Part shown: positions 9,894 to 18,149 of the stretch, piece by piece
How the letters are laid out: every line of letters starts with the position of its first letter
Position numbering within the stretch: the stretch's first letter is position 1
Assembly (NCBI GenBank): GCA_028873925.1
Contig: JAPPNA010000162.1
Coordinates: forward strand, 1 to 64,000
DNA length: 64,000 bases
Source of the DNA: Bacteroidota bacterium
GTDB lineage: Bacteria > Bacteroidota > Rhodothermia > Rhodothermales > Bin80
Direction: 5' to 3'
The notes under the pieces: model-generated
Seen by the model: the letters and a program-made list of their open reading frames with translations, nothing else
Told to the model about the DNA's origin: nothing
Database searches by the model: none
Position numbers and translations under genes: made by a program

Positions 9894-12800
9894 ATGCAAT
9901 GGCACCGAGCAGTATGGATTGCACTTCTTCCGCTACTTGTAGAGGCGGCATCCGCACAGCCGCTGGGGGCTTACAAAGACACACTGCGCGGTCCCCAGCC
10001 TTACATCCTGCGCTCATTTGTCGTGCCTGGAACGGTGGCCCTACACGCGCATGGCGCACTGCTGGACACCACCGAATACACGATTGATCACCGGTTCGGA
10101 CACCTCTGGATCCCCTCATTGGCGGCCGAGGATACCGCCTTTGTGACTTATCAGGCCTGGGGGCTGGATCTTCAGGAAACCTACCGTCTGGTCCGCCCGC
10201 ACAGACCGCAGCGAAACGATACCACGCAGGCTGCTGCCGCCGCTGCCGGACCGCCCCCCAATCCGGCCTATACGCTGAGGCACTCGGGTTCCATCACGCG
10301 GGGGGTCCTGGCTGGCAACAATCGGGATGCGATTATTGAATCCGGATTGCGCCTGCAGCTTTCGGGCCAGGTCGCCAAGAATGTGAGCGTACAGGCAGTC
10401 CTGACCGACGAAAGCGTACCTATTGTGCCGGAAGGCACTACCCAGCGACTTGAAGAACTTGACCGAGTATTCATTGAGATAGCCGCACCGCGCGGCAATG
10501 CGCAGCTGGGGGACATTGACATTCGCATGGACGAAACGGTCTTCGGCAGGCTGACCCGCAAAGTGCAGGGAGTGGGCGTTAATGCCAGCCTTCCAAACGT
10601 CACGCTCAAGGCCACCGCTGCTACATCTCGGGGCGTTTTTCACAGCCTGGATGTACCCATCCTTGATGGCGTGCAGGGCCCCTACATGCTGACCGGTGCC
10701 GCCAACGAACCGTTCATCTTTATCATTCCGGGATCAGAGCGCATTTATCTGGACGCGCAACTGCTCCAACGCGGTGAAACCCGTGACTATACAATTGATT
10801 ACGCGACCGCTGAGCTGACCTTTACCGCCAGCCGACTGATGCGTGATCACCATAGGGTCGTGGCGGAATTTGAGTACCGCACTACGGAGTTTACACGCAC
10901 CCTGGTGACTTCCGATGCGGAAGCAGCCCTGGCACGCCGGCCCAATGGCACAGCCCGCATACGGCTTGGGGCCGCCTTCCTGAGAGAAGCGGATGGCCAG
11001 GCCTTTGATCAGCAGTTCGGCCTGACCGAAGAAGACCGAAGAGTGTTGGAAGCGGTAGGCGACAACGCAGCCGAGCGCAGCGGAGCCATACCGGTCACCT
11101 ACGATCCCGACAACCTCTTTACGCATTATGAGCAGATTGATACCGTTATCAGCGGGCAGCCGCAACAGATCTACCGGGCCGTAACCCGTCAGCCGGCCGG
11201 TACGGTGTACCGCGTTCATTTTTCGCAGGTCGGGACAAGCCGCGGTAGCTATGTGCGCCGGGGACTCAGCACCAACGGGATTGTCTTTGAGTACCGCGGA
11301 GAGGGGAGGGGTGACTATGCGCCGGTCCGCGTGCTGCCCCGCCCGATGCGACAGCAGATGGTGGACTTGCGGGGCAGTTTCGCGCTGCTGCGACAGCTTG
11401 AAATTTTTGGGGAGTGGGCCGGATCGCTGTATGATCAGAACAGATTCTCAAGTCTGGATGCGGATGATGACCACGCTTCGGCCCACCATGGAGGTCTGCG
11501 GTTGGCGGAGGTTCCGGTCGGCTGGGGCACCGCAAGTGCAACGGTGACCCGGCACCACACTGGGGCGAATTTTACCGCCTTCAATCGGATTAAGCCGGTG
11601 GAATTTCATCGGCAGTGGCAGTTGCCTGCATCACGCTCTGTGCGCCAGTCAGTCGGGGAAACTGTTGACGAAGCAGCCATCAGCTGGCAGCCGACCGCAC
11701 AGTCAAGCGTGGCGGGCACCGTCGGGCGAATTCAGCAGGGCCCCTTCTTCACCGGAACCCGCCAAGAATACAAAGTACAGACTCAGGAGGCCGGGCTGCC
11801 ACAGGTTTCCTATCAGCTCCATTCGATTGCCAGCCAGGCCGACTCGATCAGCGGCACATGGCTGCGTCAGCAGGCTCGTCTGGATGTCCCGATGCTTGAT
11901 AGCCGCCTTACGCCGAGTCTGAGCTACAAGCAGAACCGGCGACTTGAGCGAGCCGGCGGAGGGCTGACACCGAAGTCATCGGATTACTGGCAGCTGTCCC
12001 CAAGTCTCGCCTGGCAGGGGAGAACGGGATCTCTGGGTGCTGGCGTGGACTGGCGCAGCAAAAAGCTGTGGGACCGCGGTGACCTCCTGAGCGGCAGCCA
12101 GGCCTATACGCTGGGACTTACCTTTGACCTGCGCCCATCCCGCACATGGACTACCGAAGGACGGATTGGATGGCGAACACGCGCCTATAGCGAATACTTC
12201 CGTACTCGGCGCGGACTGGTCGATGAGCAATCCCTGGTGATGCAGTGGACCGGTCGTCTGAGGCCCTGGAAGCAGGCCCTGCAGGTAAACTGGCACTATG
12301 AAACCCTGGCCGAGCGTGCGCCGGTGATGCAGGAGATCTTTATCCGCACGGGGCCGGAACTGGGTGAGTATGTATGGGAAGATGCCAACGGCAACGGTGT
12401 TGTGGATCTGGATGAACTCATCCCGGAAACCACCCAGGATGAAGGCATCTACGCCCGCACGCTAATTCCGTCTGATTCCTTCCAGGCGGTTACCGGCGTA
12501 CAGGCCCGCCTGAGCATAACGGCGGATCCCGCCCGAATCTGGCGCAACGCCCCTGAAAGATGGAAAAAGCGGCTTTCCGGTGTAGTCTGGCGCATGCGGG
12601 TGGATATTCAGGAAAAAAGCCGCACGCCGCGGGCGAGCGACATCTACCTGATGCGGCTGGGACGGTTTCGTGACGAAGCCTTTTCGGTGAAGGGCCTGCT
12701 GAGCGTTGCCCAGGATGTGTGGCTGCTCCGGGCAAATCCGAATTTCGGAGCCGAAGGCTCCTGGCGGATGCTCCGCAGCCTGAATGCGCTGGCGGCAGGC

Positions 12801-13337
12801 GTGGAATCCCGAACGGCTGACCACTGGCAGACGCAGGTCCGCTGGAAGCCGCACGCTCTGTGGGGCTTGCGAATGAAATGGGCCCGGAGCCATAAGGTCA
12901 CCGGCAGCGAGTCCTTTGCCTCACGACGCTATGACATTGCCGCCACAGAGCTGGCACCGGAAGTGCTGTTCAACCCGCGGGCCCATCTGACCTTCATTAT
13001 AAGCACGGCCTATTCGTCCAAAAGTGCGCAGACCCTGGGGGATGCAGCCATCTGGAAAGTGCCGCTGGAGATGCAGTACAGCCGGGCAGGGCGGTGGAAC
13101 GCATCAGCCCGCATGGAATGGGCGGCCGTGACCGTTGCAGACGGTACGCCCTCATCCGGCCTGGCCTACTACGAGCTGACCGACGGAAGGGGGGAAGGTC
13201 CGTCCATGCTGTGGCGTTTCAATGCATGGCTGCAGATCACGCGCATCCTGCGGGCCACGTTTACGTATACCGGCCATCTTCCCCACCAGGCTCCGCCAGT
13301 CCATACGGCGCGCATGCAACTGGGGGCGGTGTTTTAA
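9894..13337 (+). CDS. Large secreted envelope protein, SprA-like N-terminal region
   Basis: A 1147-residue exported protein with a signal peptide ending about ASAQP (residues 18-22). Residues about 130-215 read GSITRGVLAGNNRDAI, then LQLSGQVAKNVSVQAVLTD and IPEGTTQRLEELDRVF-like text, closely recalling the repeated outer-membrane region of SprA, the type IX secretion channel of Bacteroidota, and related proteins in Ignavibacteria. The rest is rich in alternating polar/aromatic strands with basic turn residues, as in a big beta-barrel, and one calcium-type loop (DANGNGVVDLDE, about 827-838). It is half the length of true SprA, so I infer a barrel-type relative, not the translocon. Starts 20 bases behind the TPM gene. 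Confidence 0.6.
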   Translation: MQWHRAVWIALLPLLVEAASAQPLGAYKDTLRGPQPYILRSFVVPGTVALHAHGALLDTTEYTIDHRFGHLWIPSLAAEDTAFVTYQAWGLDLQETYRLVRPHRPQRNDTTQAAAAAAGPPPNPAYTLRHSGSITRGVLAGNNRDAIIESGLRLQLSGQVAKNVSVQAVLTDESVPIVPEGTTQRLEELDRVFIEIAAPRGNAQLGDIDIRMDETVFGRLTRKVQGVGVNASLPNVTLKATAATSRGVFHSLDVPILDGVQGPYMLTGAANEPFIFIIPGSERIYLDAQLLQRGETRDYTIDYATAELTFTASRLMRDHHRVVAEFEYRTTEFTRTLVTSDAEAALARRPNGTARIRLGAAFLREADGQAFDQQFGLTEEDRRVLEAVGDNAAERSGAIPVTYDPDNLFTHYEQIDTVISGQPQQIYRAVTRQPAGTVYRVHFSQVGTSRGSYVRRGLSTNGIVFEYRGEGRGDYAPVRVLPRPMRQQMVDLRGSFALLRQLEIFGEWAGSLYDQNRFSSLDADDDHASAHHGGLRLAEVPVGWGTASATVTRHHTGANFTAFNRIKPVEFHRQWQLPASRSVRQSVGETVDEAAISWQPTAQSSVAGTVGRIQQGPFFTGTRQEYKVQTQEAGLPQVSYQLHSIASQADSISGTWLRQQARLDVPMLDSRLTPSLSYKQNRRLERAGGGLTPKSSDYWQLSPSLAWQGRTGSLGAGVDWRSKKLWDRGDLLSGSQAYTLGLTFDLRPSRTWTTEGRIGWRTRAYSEYFRTRRGLVDEQSLVMQWTGRLRPWKQALQVNWHYETLAERAPVMQEIFIRTGPELGEYVWEDANGNGVVDLDELIPETTQDEGIYARTLIPSDSFQAVTGVQARLSITADPARIWRNAPERWKKRLSGVVWRMRVDIQEKSRTPRASDIYLMRLGRFRDEAFSVKGLLSVAQDVWLLRANPNFGAEGSWRMLRSLNALAAGVESRTADHWQTQVRWKPHALWGLRMKWARSHKVTGSESFASRRYDIAATELAPEVLFNPRAHLTFIISTAYSSKSAQTLGDAAIWKVPLEMQYSRAGRWNASARMEWAAVTVADGTPSSGLAYYELTDGRGEGPSMLWRFNAWLQITRILRATFTYTGHLPHQAPPVHTARMQLGAVF

Positions 13338-13401
13338 GTTGAACCTACGGTTTCCGGTCCGTATCTTGATTGGTTGCATTCATTGCTAAGACTTGACATA
13401 G

Positions 13402-14040
13402 ATGCCGATGCGCGCACTGGTACTGGCAGGCGGGTTGCTGACGATGTCAACAATCTGCCCAGCCCAGAACACGGAAGATCTGGAGGCCTTGTTCTGGGCA
13501 CGCCAGGACAGCGTGATTGACCGGTTCTCTGAAGCGGATGTGGCGTTTATGACCGGCATGATCGGACATCACGCCCAAGCGCTGATCATGTCCCGGCTGG
13601 CACCCGAAAACGGAGCGAGTCCGGCCGTACAGACGCTGGCAGCCCGAATCATCAACGCGCAGAATGACGAAATCAGGATCATGCAGCGGTGGCTGGAAGA
13701 CCGCGGTCAGTCGGTGCCGCAGGTCCACATTGAGGGTCTCAATCTGATGATTCATACCAATGGGCATCATGATGGGCATCACGATATGCCCGGAATGCTG
13801 ACCATGGAACAGCTGCAGGAATTGGAACAGGCTCAGGGAGCAGACTTTGACCGGCTGTTTTTGCGGTACATGATCCAGCATCATCGGGGAGCCGTAACCA
13901 TGGTTCGTGACCTCCTGGCTACCGATGGGGCCGTACGGCATGATGCCACCTACAAACTGGCCACCGATATTCATGTGGACCAGATTACTGAAATCGAACG
14001 TATGCAGCAGATGCTTGCTGCGACGATCACCGGCCAATAG
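13402..14040 (+). CDS. DUF305 family secreted protein
   Basis: A 212-residue exported protein with a signal peptide cut after about ICPAQ. The DUF305 ferritin-like helical fold is shown by two metal-type histidine pairs in the expected spacing: VAFMTGMIGHHAQALIM (about residues 48-64) and FLRYMIQHHRGAVTMV (about 153-168). Between them lies a histidine-rich insert, HHDGHHDMPGM. Relatives such as CopM have been tied to copper binding; here metal binding is likely, the metal unproven. An alternative ATG lies two codons downstream at 13408. Confidence 0.85.
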   Translation: MPMRALVLAGGLLTMSTICPAQNTEDLEALFWARQDSVIDRFSEADVAFMTGMIGHHAQALIMSRLAPENGASPAVQTLAARIINAQNDEIRIMQRWLEDRGQSVPQVHIEGLNLMIHTNGHHDGHHDMPGMLTMEQLQELEQAQGADFDRLFLRYMIQHHRGAVTMVRDLLATDGAVRHDATYKLATDIHVDQITEIERMQQMLAATITGQ

Positions 14041-14078
14041 GCCAATCTTTACCCCCTAACGCAATATTTGGATTGAAA

Positions 14079-15944
14079 ATGCGATTCGTACGCGGAGCAT
14101 TCGCGGTCATGCTGATGGCCGCAATCGGGCACACAGCTGTGGCCCAACAGCAGATGGTGCATGACGACCCCCGTGTCGGCCTGGAAGCGGGCCTGTTTGA
14201 TGCGGGAGAAGTCATGTGGAACATGCGCAAAGTGGCAACGGTGCAGCCGCCGGAGCAGTTTATCGGTGTCACCAACAGCGATCTGGCCTTCCAGGGTGAT
14301 CTGGTTTTTCAGGGCAACTACAACGGGATCATTATCTGGGACATCTCGGATCCCGGTGATCCCCAGATCGTGGCGGATTACCTCTGCCCGGCCTCACAGA
14401 GTGACGTATCAGTGTACGGACATCTGATGTTCGTCTCCGGCGAAGGATTCGGCGGCCGGCTGGACTGCGGTACCGAAGGGGTGGAAGAGGCCATCAGTCA
14501 CGACCGTCTGCGGGGAATCCGAATCTTTGATATTTCTGATGTCACTGATCCCCAGTATGTACATAATGTGCAGACCTGCCGGGGCTCCCATACACACTCG
14601 CTGCTCAAGGACCCCGACGATGACGAGAACGTCTACATCTATGTGTCCGGCTCCGCGCCGGTCCGTCCGGCTGAAGAGCTGCCCGGTTGTTCATCCATGC
14701 ATCCGTCTGAGGATGAAGGATCGGCTCTTTTCCGGATTGAAGTGATCAAAGTGCCGCTGGCGGATCCGACGCAGGCCGCTATCGTGAGTTCGCCGCGCAT
14801 CTTTGAAGACTTGGAGGCACCGCCGACCCATGGCCCTACCGAAGCCGAAAGAGCGCAGATGGCCAAGGCCATTGAGGAGGGTGCTTTTGTCGCGCAGATC
14901 TTCGGCCAGCCCCAGATCTTGCCGGATCAGTTTGCTTTCGTATTGATGGCGAACTTCTTTGAGGCCGAAGGCATCACCGAGCCGACCGCCGCTGATACCA
15001 CTCTTTTCCGGGATAACCTGAGCAGATTAGTGATGGAGTATATCGGGGCGGCCAGCGGTGATGCGGAGCGCAGGAACGAAGGGCCGAATCAGTGTCACGA
15101 CATCACGCTGTACCCTGAAATAGGTCTCGCCGGCGGTGCCTGTGAGGGCTACGGCATGCTATTGGACATTCGGGATCCCATCAACCCGGTTCGGATCGAT
15201 GCCGTAGCGGACAGCAATTTCTCGTACTGGCACTCCGCCACCTTCAGCAATGACGGAAGCAAAGTGCTCTTTACTGACGAGTGGGGCGGCGGCGGCGGTC
15301 CCAAATGTCGCGCCACAGACCCGATGGAATGGGGGGCCAATGCGTATTTCACCATCGGTGAAGATCAGACGATGGACTTCAAGAGCTACTATAAGCTTCC
15401 GGTGCCGCAGACGGACGAGGAAAACTGCGTCGCCCATAACGGATCCCTGATTCCGATTCCCGGTCGGGATATTTTTGTGCAGGCCTGGTATCAGGGGGGC
15501 ATTTCCATTACGGACTGGACCGATCCCAGCAATGTGATGGAGATCGCTTATCACGACCGCGGCCCGGTCAATGCTGAGCGCATGGCGATGGGGGGAAGCT
15601 GGTCAGTGTACTGGTATAACGGGCTGATTATCAGCAGTGAGATTGCCCGCGGGCTGGACATTTTTGAGCTGGTTCCCAGTGAGCATCTGACCGCGAATGA
15701 GATCGCCGCAGCGAACACGGTGCAGTTGCACGAGCTCAATGCGCAGGGCCAGCCCATGTTCACCTGGCCTCAAAGTTTTGCGCTGGCACGTGCGCATCTG
15801 GATCAGGCCGAGCGGAATGGCTCAATGCCATCGGATCAGATTGAACAGCTCCGAGCGCAGCTCAACGAGGCGGAATCCAACAGTGATGCCGTAAGGGATG
15901 TCCTCAATCAATTCTCCCCGCCAAGTGTGCGCGAGTCCAATTAA
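14079..15944 (+). CDS. LVIVD-repeat secreted beta-propeller protein
   Basis: A 621-residue exported protein; signal peptide ends about HTAVAQQ. The repeats read IIIWDISDPGDPQIVADY, IRIFDISDVTDPQYVHNV and LLDIRDPINPVRIDAVAD, the pattern of LVIVD blades that build a propeller. Cysteines near each blade (C-P, D-C-G, C-R-G-S, N-C-V) may form disulfides outside the cytoplasm. Many such proteins occur in marine Rhodothermota and Gemmatimonadota with unknown roles. I choose ATG 14079 over the TTG two codons before. A strong terminator follows the stop by 11 bases. Confidence 0.8.
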   Translation: MRFVRGAFAVMLMAAIGHTAVAQQQMVHDDPRVGLEAGLFDAGEVMWNMRKVATVQPPEQFIGVTNSDLAFQGDLVFQGNYNGIIIWDISDPGDPQIVADYLCPASQSDVSVYGHLMFVSGEGFGGRLDCGTEGVEEAISHDRLRGIRIFDISDVTDPQYVHNVQTCRGSHTHSLLKDPDDDENVYIYVSGSAPVRPAEELPGCSSMHPSEDEGSALFRIEVIKVPLADPTQAAIVSSPRIFEDLEAPPTHGPTEAERAQMAKAIEEGAFVAQIFGQPQILPDQFAFVLMANFFEAEGITEPTAADTTLFRDNLSRLVMEYIGAASGDAERRNEGPNQCHDITLYPEIGLAGGACEGYGMLLDIRDPINPVRIDAVADSNFSYWHSATFSNDGSKVLFTDEWGGGGGPKCRATDPMEWGANAYFTIGEDQTMDFKSYYKLPVPQTDEENCVAHNGSLIPIPGRDIFVQAWYQGGISITDWTDPSNVMEIAYHDRGPVNAERMAMGGSWSVYWYNGLIISSEIARGLDIFELVPSEHLTANEIAAANTVQLHELNAQGQPMFTWPQSFALARAHLDQAERNGSMPSDQIEQLRAQLNEAESNSDAVRDVLNQFSPPSVRESN

Positions 15945-15955
15945 GGCAGTAGATT

Positions 15956-15990
15956 AAGCGCCACAGGAGCTGTCTTCTGCGGCGCTTTTT
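15956..15990 (+). terminator. Rho-independent terminator after the LVIVD gene
   Basis: Stem AAGCGCC (15956-15962) pairs with GGCGCTT (15981-15987). After one mismatch, CAGGAG (15964-15969) pairs with CTTCTG (15974-15979, one G-T pair), closing a four-base loop CTGT. A T run follows to 15990. It separates the DUF305/LVIVD unit from the MFS gene. Confidence 0.85.
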
Positions 15991-16012
15991 CATTTTGCTA
16001 CTGACTGTTGAC

Positions 16013-17290
16013 ATGGATTCAAATCAAGTGATACGGATCGGGCGGCTCAGCCTGATGATGTTTGTGCAGTATCTGATCTGGGGTGCCTGGGCACCCACGC
16101 TCGGCAATTACATGGGATCTATCGGCTTGGGGGATCAGATCTCGTTTGCCTATGCGCTTCACCCGATTGCCTGCATAATCGGCCCGTTCTTCCTGGGCAT
16201 GGTTGCTGACCGGTTTTTTGACTCGGAAAAACTGCTCGGCATACTGATGCTGATCGCAGGGGTCTCCATGCTCGCCATGCCGTATGCAGCGGGCACCGGC
16301 CTTTTCATTCCGCTGCTGGCTTTGCATGCGATCTGTTACTTCCCAACGCTGGGACTGACCGCTTCCCTCGCATTCCATCATCTGAAAGATCAGGAAAAGG
16401 AATTTCCCTGGGTGCGCGTATTCGGCACACTTGGCTGGGCGGCGATCGGGCTCTTCATGGGCTATATACTCCAGGATGATGCTTCTACCACGCCGCTGTT
16501 TATCGGAGGCGGAGCTGCGGTGTTTCTGGGGCTGTACAGCTTTACGCTGCCGTATACGCCACCGCCCTCCAGGGGACAGAGCACCAACTGGCGCCAGATT
16601 GTCGGGGTTGACGCGTTTGCGGCCCTTAGGGACCGGTCGTTTGTGGTCTTCCTGGTGGCGGCCATGCTGATATTCATCGCGTTCGGTACTTACTTCCCCT
16701 TTGCGCCGCGCTACTTTAGCGCCTTGCACGAAGGATTCTTTCAGGGAACGAATCTGTTTGCCAACCCGAGCGGCGAGATGGCCTGGGGGCAGGTGAGTGA
16801 AATCGTGTTCATGCTCCTGATCCCGTTCTTTTTCCGGCACCTGGGTGTCAAGTGGATGCTGCTGCTGGGAATGCTGGCCTGGGTTGCCCGTTTTGCCATA
16901 TTTGCCGTTGGTGCCTCGGCGGGCATGTTTTACTTCGTGATGATCGGGATTCTGATTCACGGAATCTGTTACGATTTCTTTTTCGTGACCGGCCAAATCT
17001 ATATAGACAAGAAGACCGCACCCGAGGTGCGCGGTCAGGTACAGGGTCTGCTGGTGTTGCTGACGCAGGGGATCGGCTTTCTGCTGGGTACCCAGCTCTC
17101 CGGCTGGTATGTCAACACGCAGGGTCTCAACGGAACGCTGGAGCTGACCGGTTGGACAACGTTCTGGCTGCTGTTCGCCGGTGGAACGCTTGTGTTCTCG
17201 GTTGTGTTTGCTGTCCTATTCAATGATCGGGTGGCAGATTACAGGGCACCATCTGCCGATGACTCCACATCGCCACCCTCATACGACTGA
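16013..17290 (+). CDS. MFS permease, nucleoside:H+ symporter type
   Basis: A 425-residue, 12-helix inner-membrane permease. The opening RLSLMMFVQYLIWGAWAPTL, then GMVADRFFDSEKLLG after helix 2, and the FPWVRVFGTLGWAAIGL segment at helix 5 are marks of the NupG/XapB-like nucleoside permease family within the MFS. Substrate could be a nucleoside or sugar. The ATG at 16013 gives the standard N terminus. It is followed after 11 bases by a DUF1080 lipoprotein, likely in the same transcript. Confidence 0.85.
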   Translation: MDSNQVIRIGRLSLMMFVQYLIWGAWAPTLGNYMGSIGLGDQISFAYALHPIACIIGPFFLGMVADRFFDSEKLLGILMLIAGVSMLAMPYAAGTGLFIPLLALHAICYFPTLGLTASLAFHHLKDQEKEFPWVRVFGTLGWAAIGLFMGYILQDDASTTPLFIGGGAAVFLGLYSFTLPYTPPPSRGQSTNWRQIVGVDAFAALRDRSFVVFLVAAMLIFIAFGTYFPFAPRYFSALHEGFFQGTNLFANPSGEMAWGQVSEIVFMLLIPFFFRHLGVKWMLLLGMLAWVARFAIFAVGASAGMFYFVMIGILIHGICYDFFFVTGQIYIDKKTAPEVRGQVQGLLVLLTQGIGFLLGTQLSGWYVNTQGLNGTLELTGWTTFWLLFAGGTLVFSVVFAVLFNDRVADYRAPSADDSTSPPSYD

Positions 17291-17301
17291 ACCAATCCCT
17301 A

Positions 17302-18018
17302 ATGCGGAAAGAAATCTTGGTAGTAATGATGGGGCTGGGAGTTCTGCTTGCGGCCTGTCAGACGGGTGATGAAGCTGCGACGGAAAGCGAACCTGAAATG
17401 ATCCTTTCGGATGGCTGGCAGGTCCTCGGCGTGGATCAGTGGCGCCGGTACAACGGGGAAGGGCTGCCGGAAGCCTGGGCGGTTGAGGCGGATGGTACGC
17501 TGCACTTCACCGGCGAAGGCGTTGGGGGCGATATTGTAACGCTTGAACAGTACGACAATTTTGAGCTGGAGTTGGAGTGGAAGATATCCCCCGGTGGCAA
17601 CAGCGGCATCATGTTCAGGGTCAGTGAGGCCCACGATTATCCCTGGCGTACCGGGCCGGAGTACCAGATTCTTGACAACGGCGCGCATCCTGACGCGCTG
17701 GAAGGCGAAGACCGGCATGCCGGTGCCAATTACGATATGCATGCACCTTCGGAATCAGCCGTCAGACCGGTCGGAGAGTGGAATAAGGCGCGTATCGTGG
17801 TAAACGGGGCGTTGGTGGAACACTGGCTCAACGATGTCAGGATTGTTTCCTACGAGTTGTGGAATGACGACTGGGAGGCCATGATTGCCGCTTCCAAGTG
17901 GATTGATATGCCGGATTACGGACGGGAAGTTACCGGCCACATCTGCCTACAGGATCACAGTGACCCCGTGTGGTTCCGCAATATCCGGATCCGCCTGCTG
18001 GAGGTGGCTGACGCTTAG
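17302..18018 (+). CDS. DUF1080 (3-keto-disaccharide hydrolase type) lipoprotein
   Basis: A 238-residue lipoprotein with lipobox LLAAC (Cys at about 19). The jelly-roll domain DUF1080 is seen in YDNFELELEWKISPGGNSGI, FRVSEAHDYPWRTGPEYQILDN, and the end VTGHICLQDHSDPVWFRNIRI. Family members hydrolyse 3-keto-glycosides or bind glycans; the substrate is not evident. It lies 11 bases behind the MFS permease, so uptake of the released product by that permease is a reasonable guess. Confidence 0.88.
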   Translation: MRKEILVVMMGLGVLLAACQTGDEAATESEPEMILSDGWQVLGVDQWRRYNGEGLPEAWAVEADGTLHFTGEGVGGDIVTLEQYDNFELELEWKISPGGNSGIMFRVSEAHDYPWRTGPEYQILDNGAHPDALEGEDRHAGANYDMHAPSESAVRPVGEWNKARIVVNGALVEHWLNDVRIVSYELWNDDWEAMIAASKWIDMPDYGREVTGHICLQDHSDPVWFRNIRIRLLEVADA

Positions 18019-18080
18019 GCTCAGCCTTTACTGGCAGGTGCGGCTCGCCGAACCGGCATTTACAGGTCCGTAGCATAATC

Positions 18081-18104
18081 GCTCCCGGCACCTCTGCCGG
18101 GAGC
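18081..18104 (+). terminator. Perfect 10-bp hairpin after the DUF1080 gene
   Basis: GCTCCCGGCA (18081-18090), loop CCTC, TGCCGGGAGC (18095-18104): a perfect 10-base-pair stem. Only two T bases follow, so it may be a weak terminator or an attenuating or stabilising hairpin. Confidence 0.65.
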
Positions 18105-18149
18105 TTCAGCAGCGGACATCTATTGGTTAAAGCCAATCTAAAATCATTC

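Noticed and set aside
16019-16996. Minus-strand open frame of 325 codons
   Set aside because: Antisense to the MFS permease; no motif; the permease reading has all family marks.
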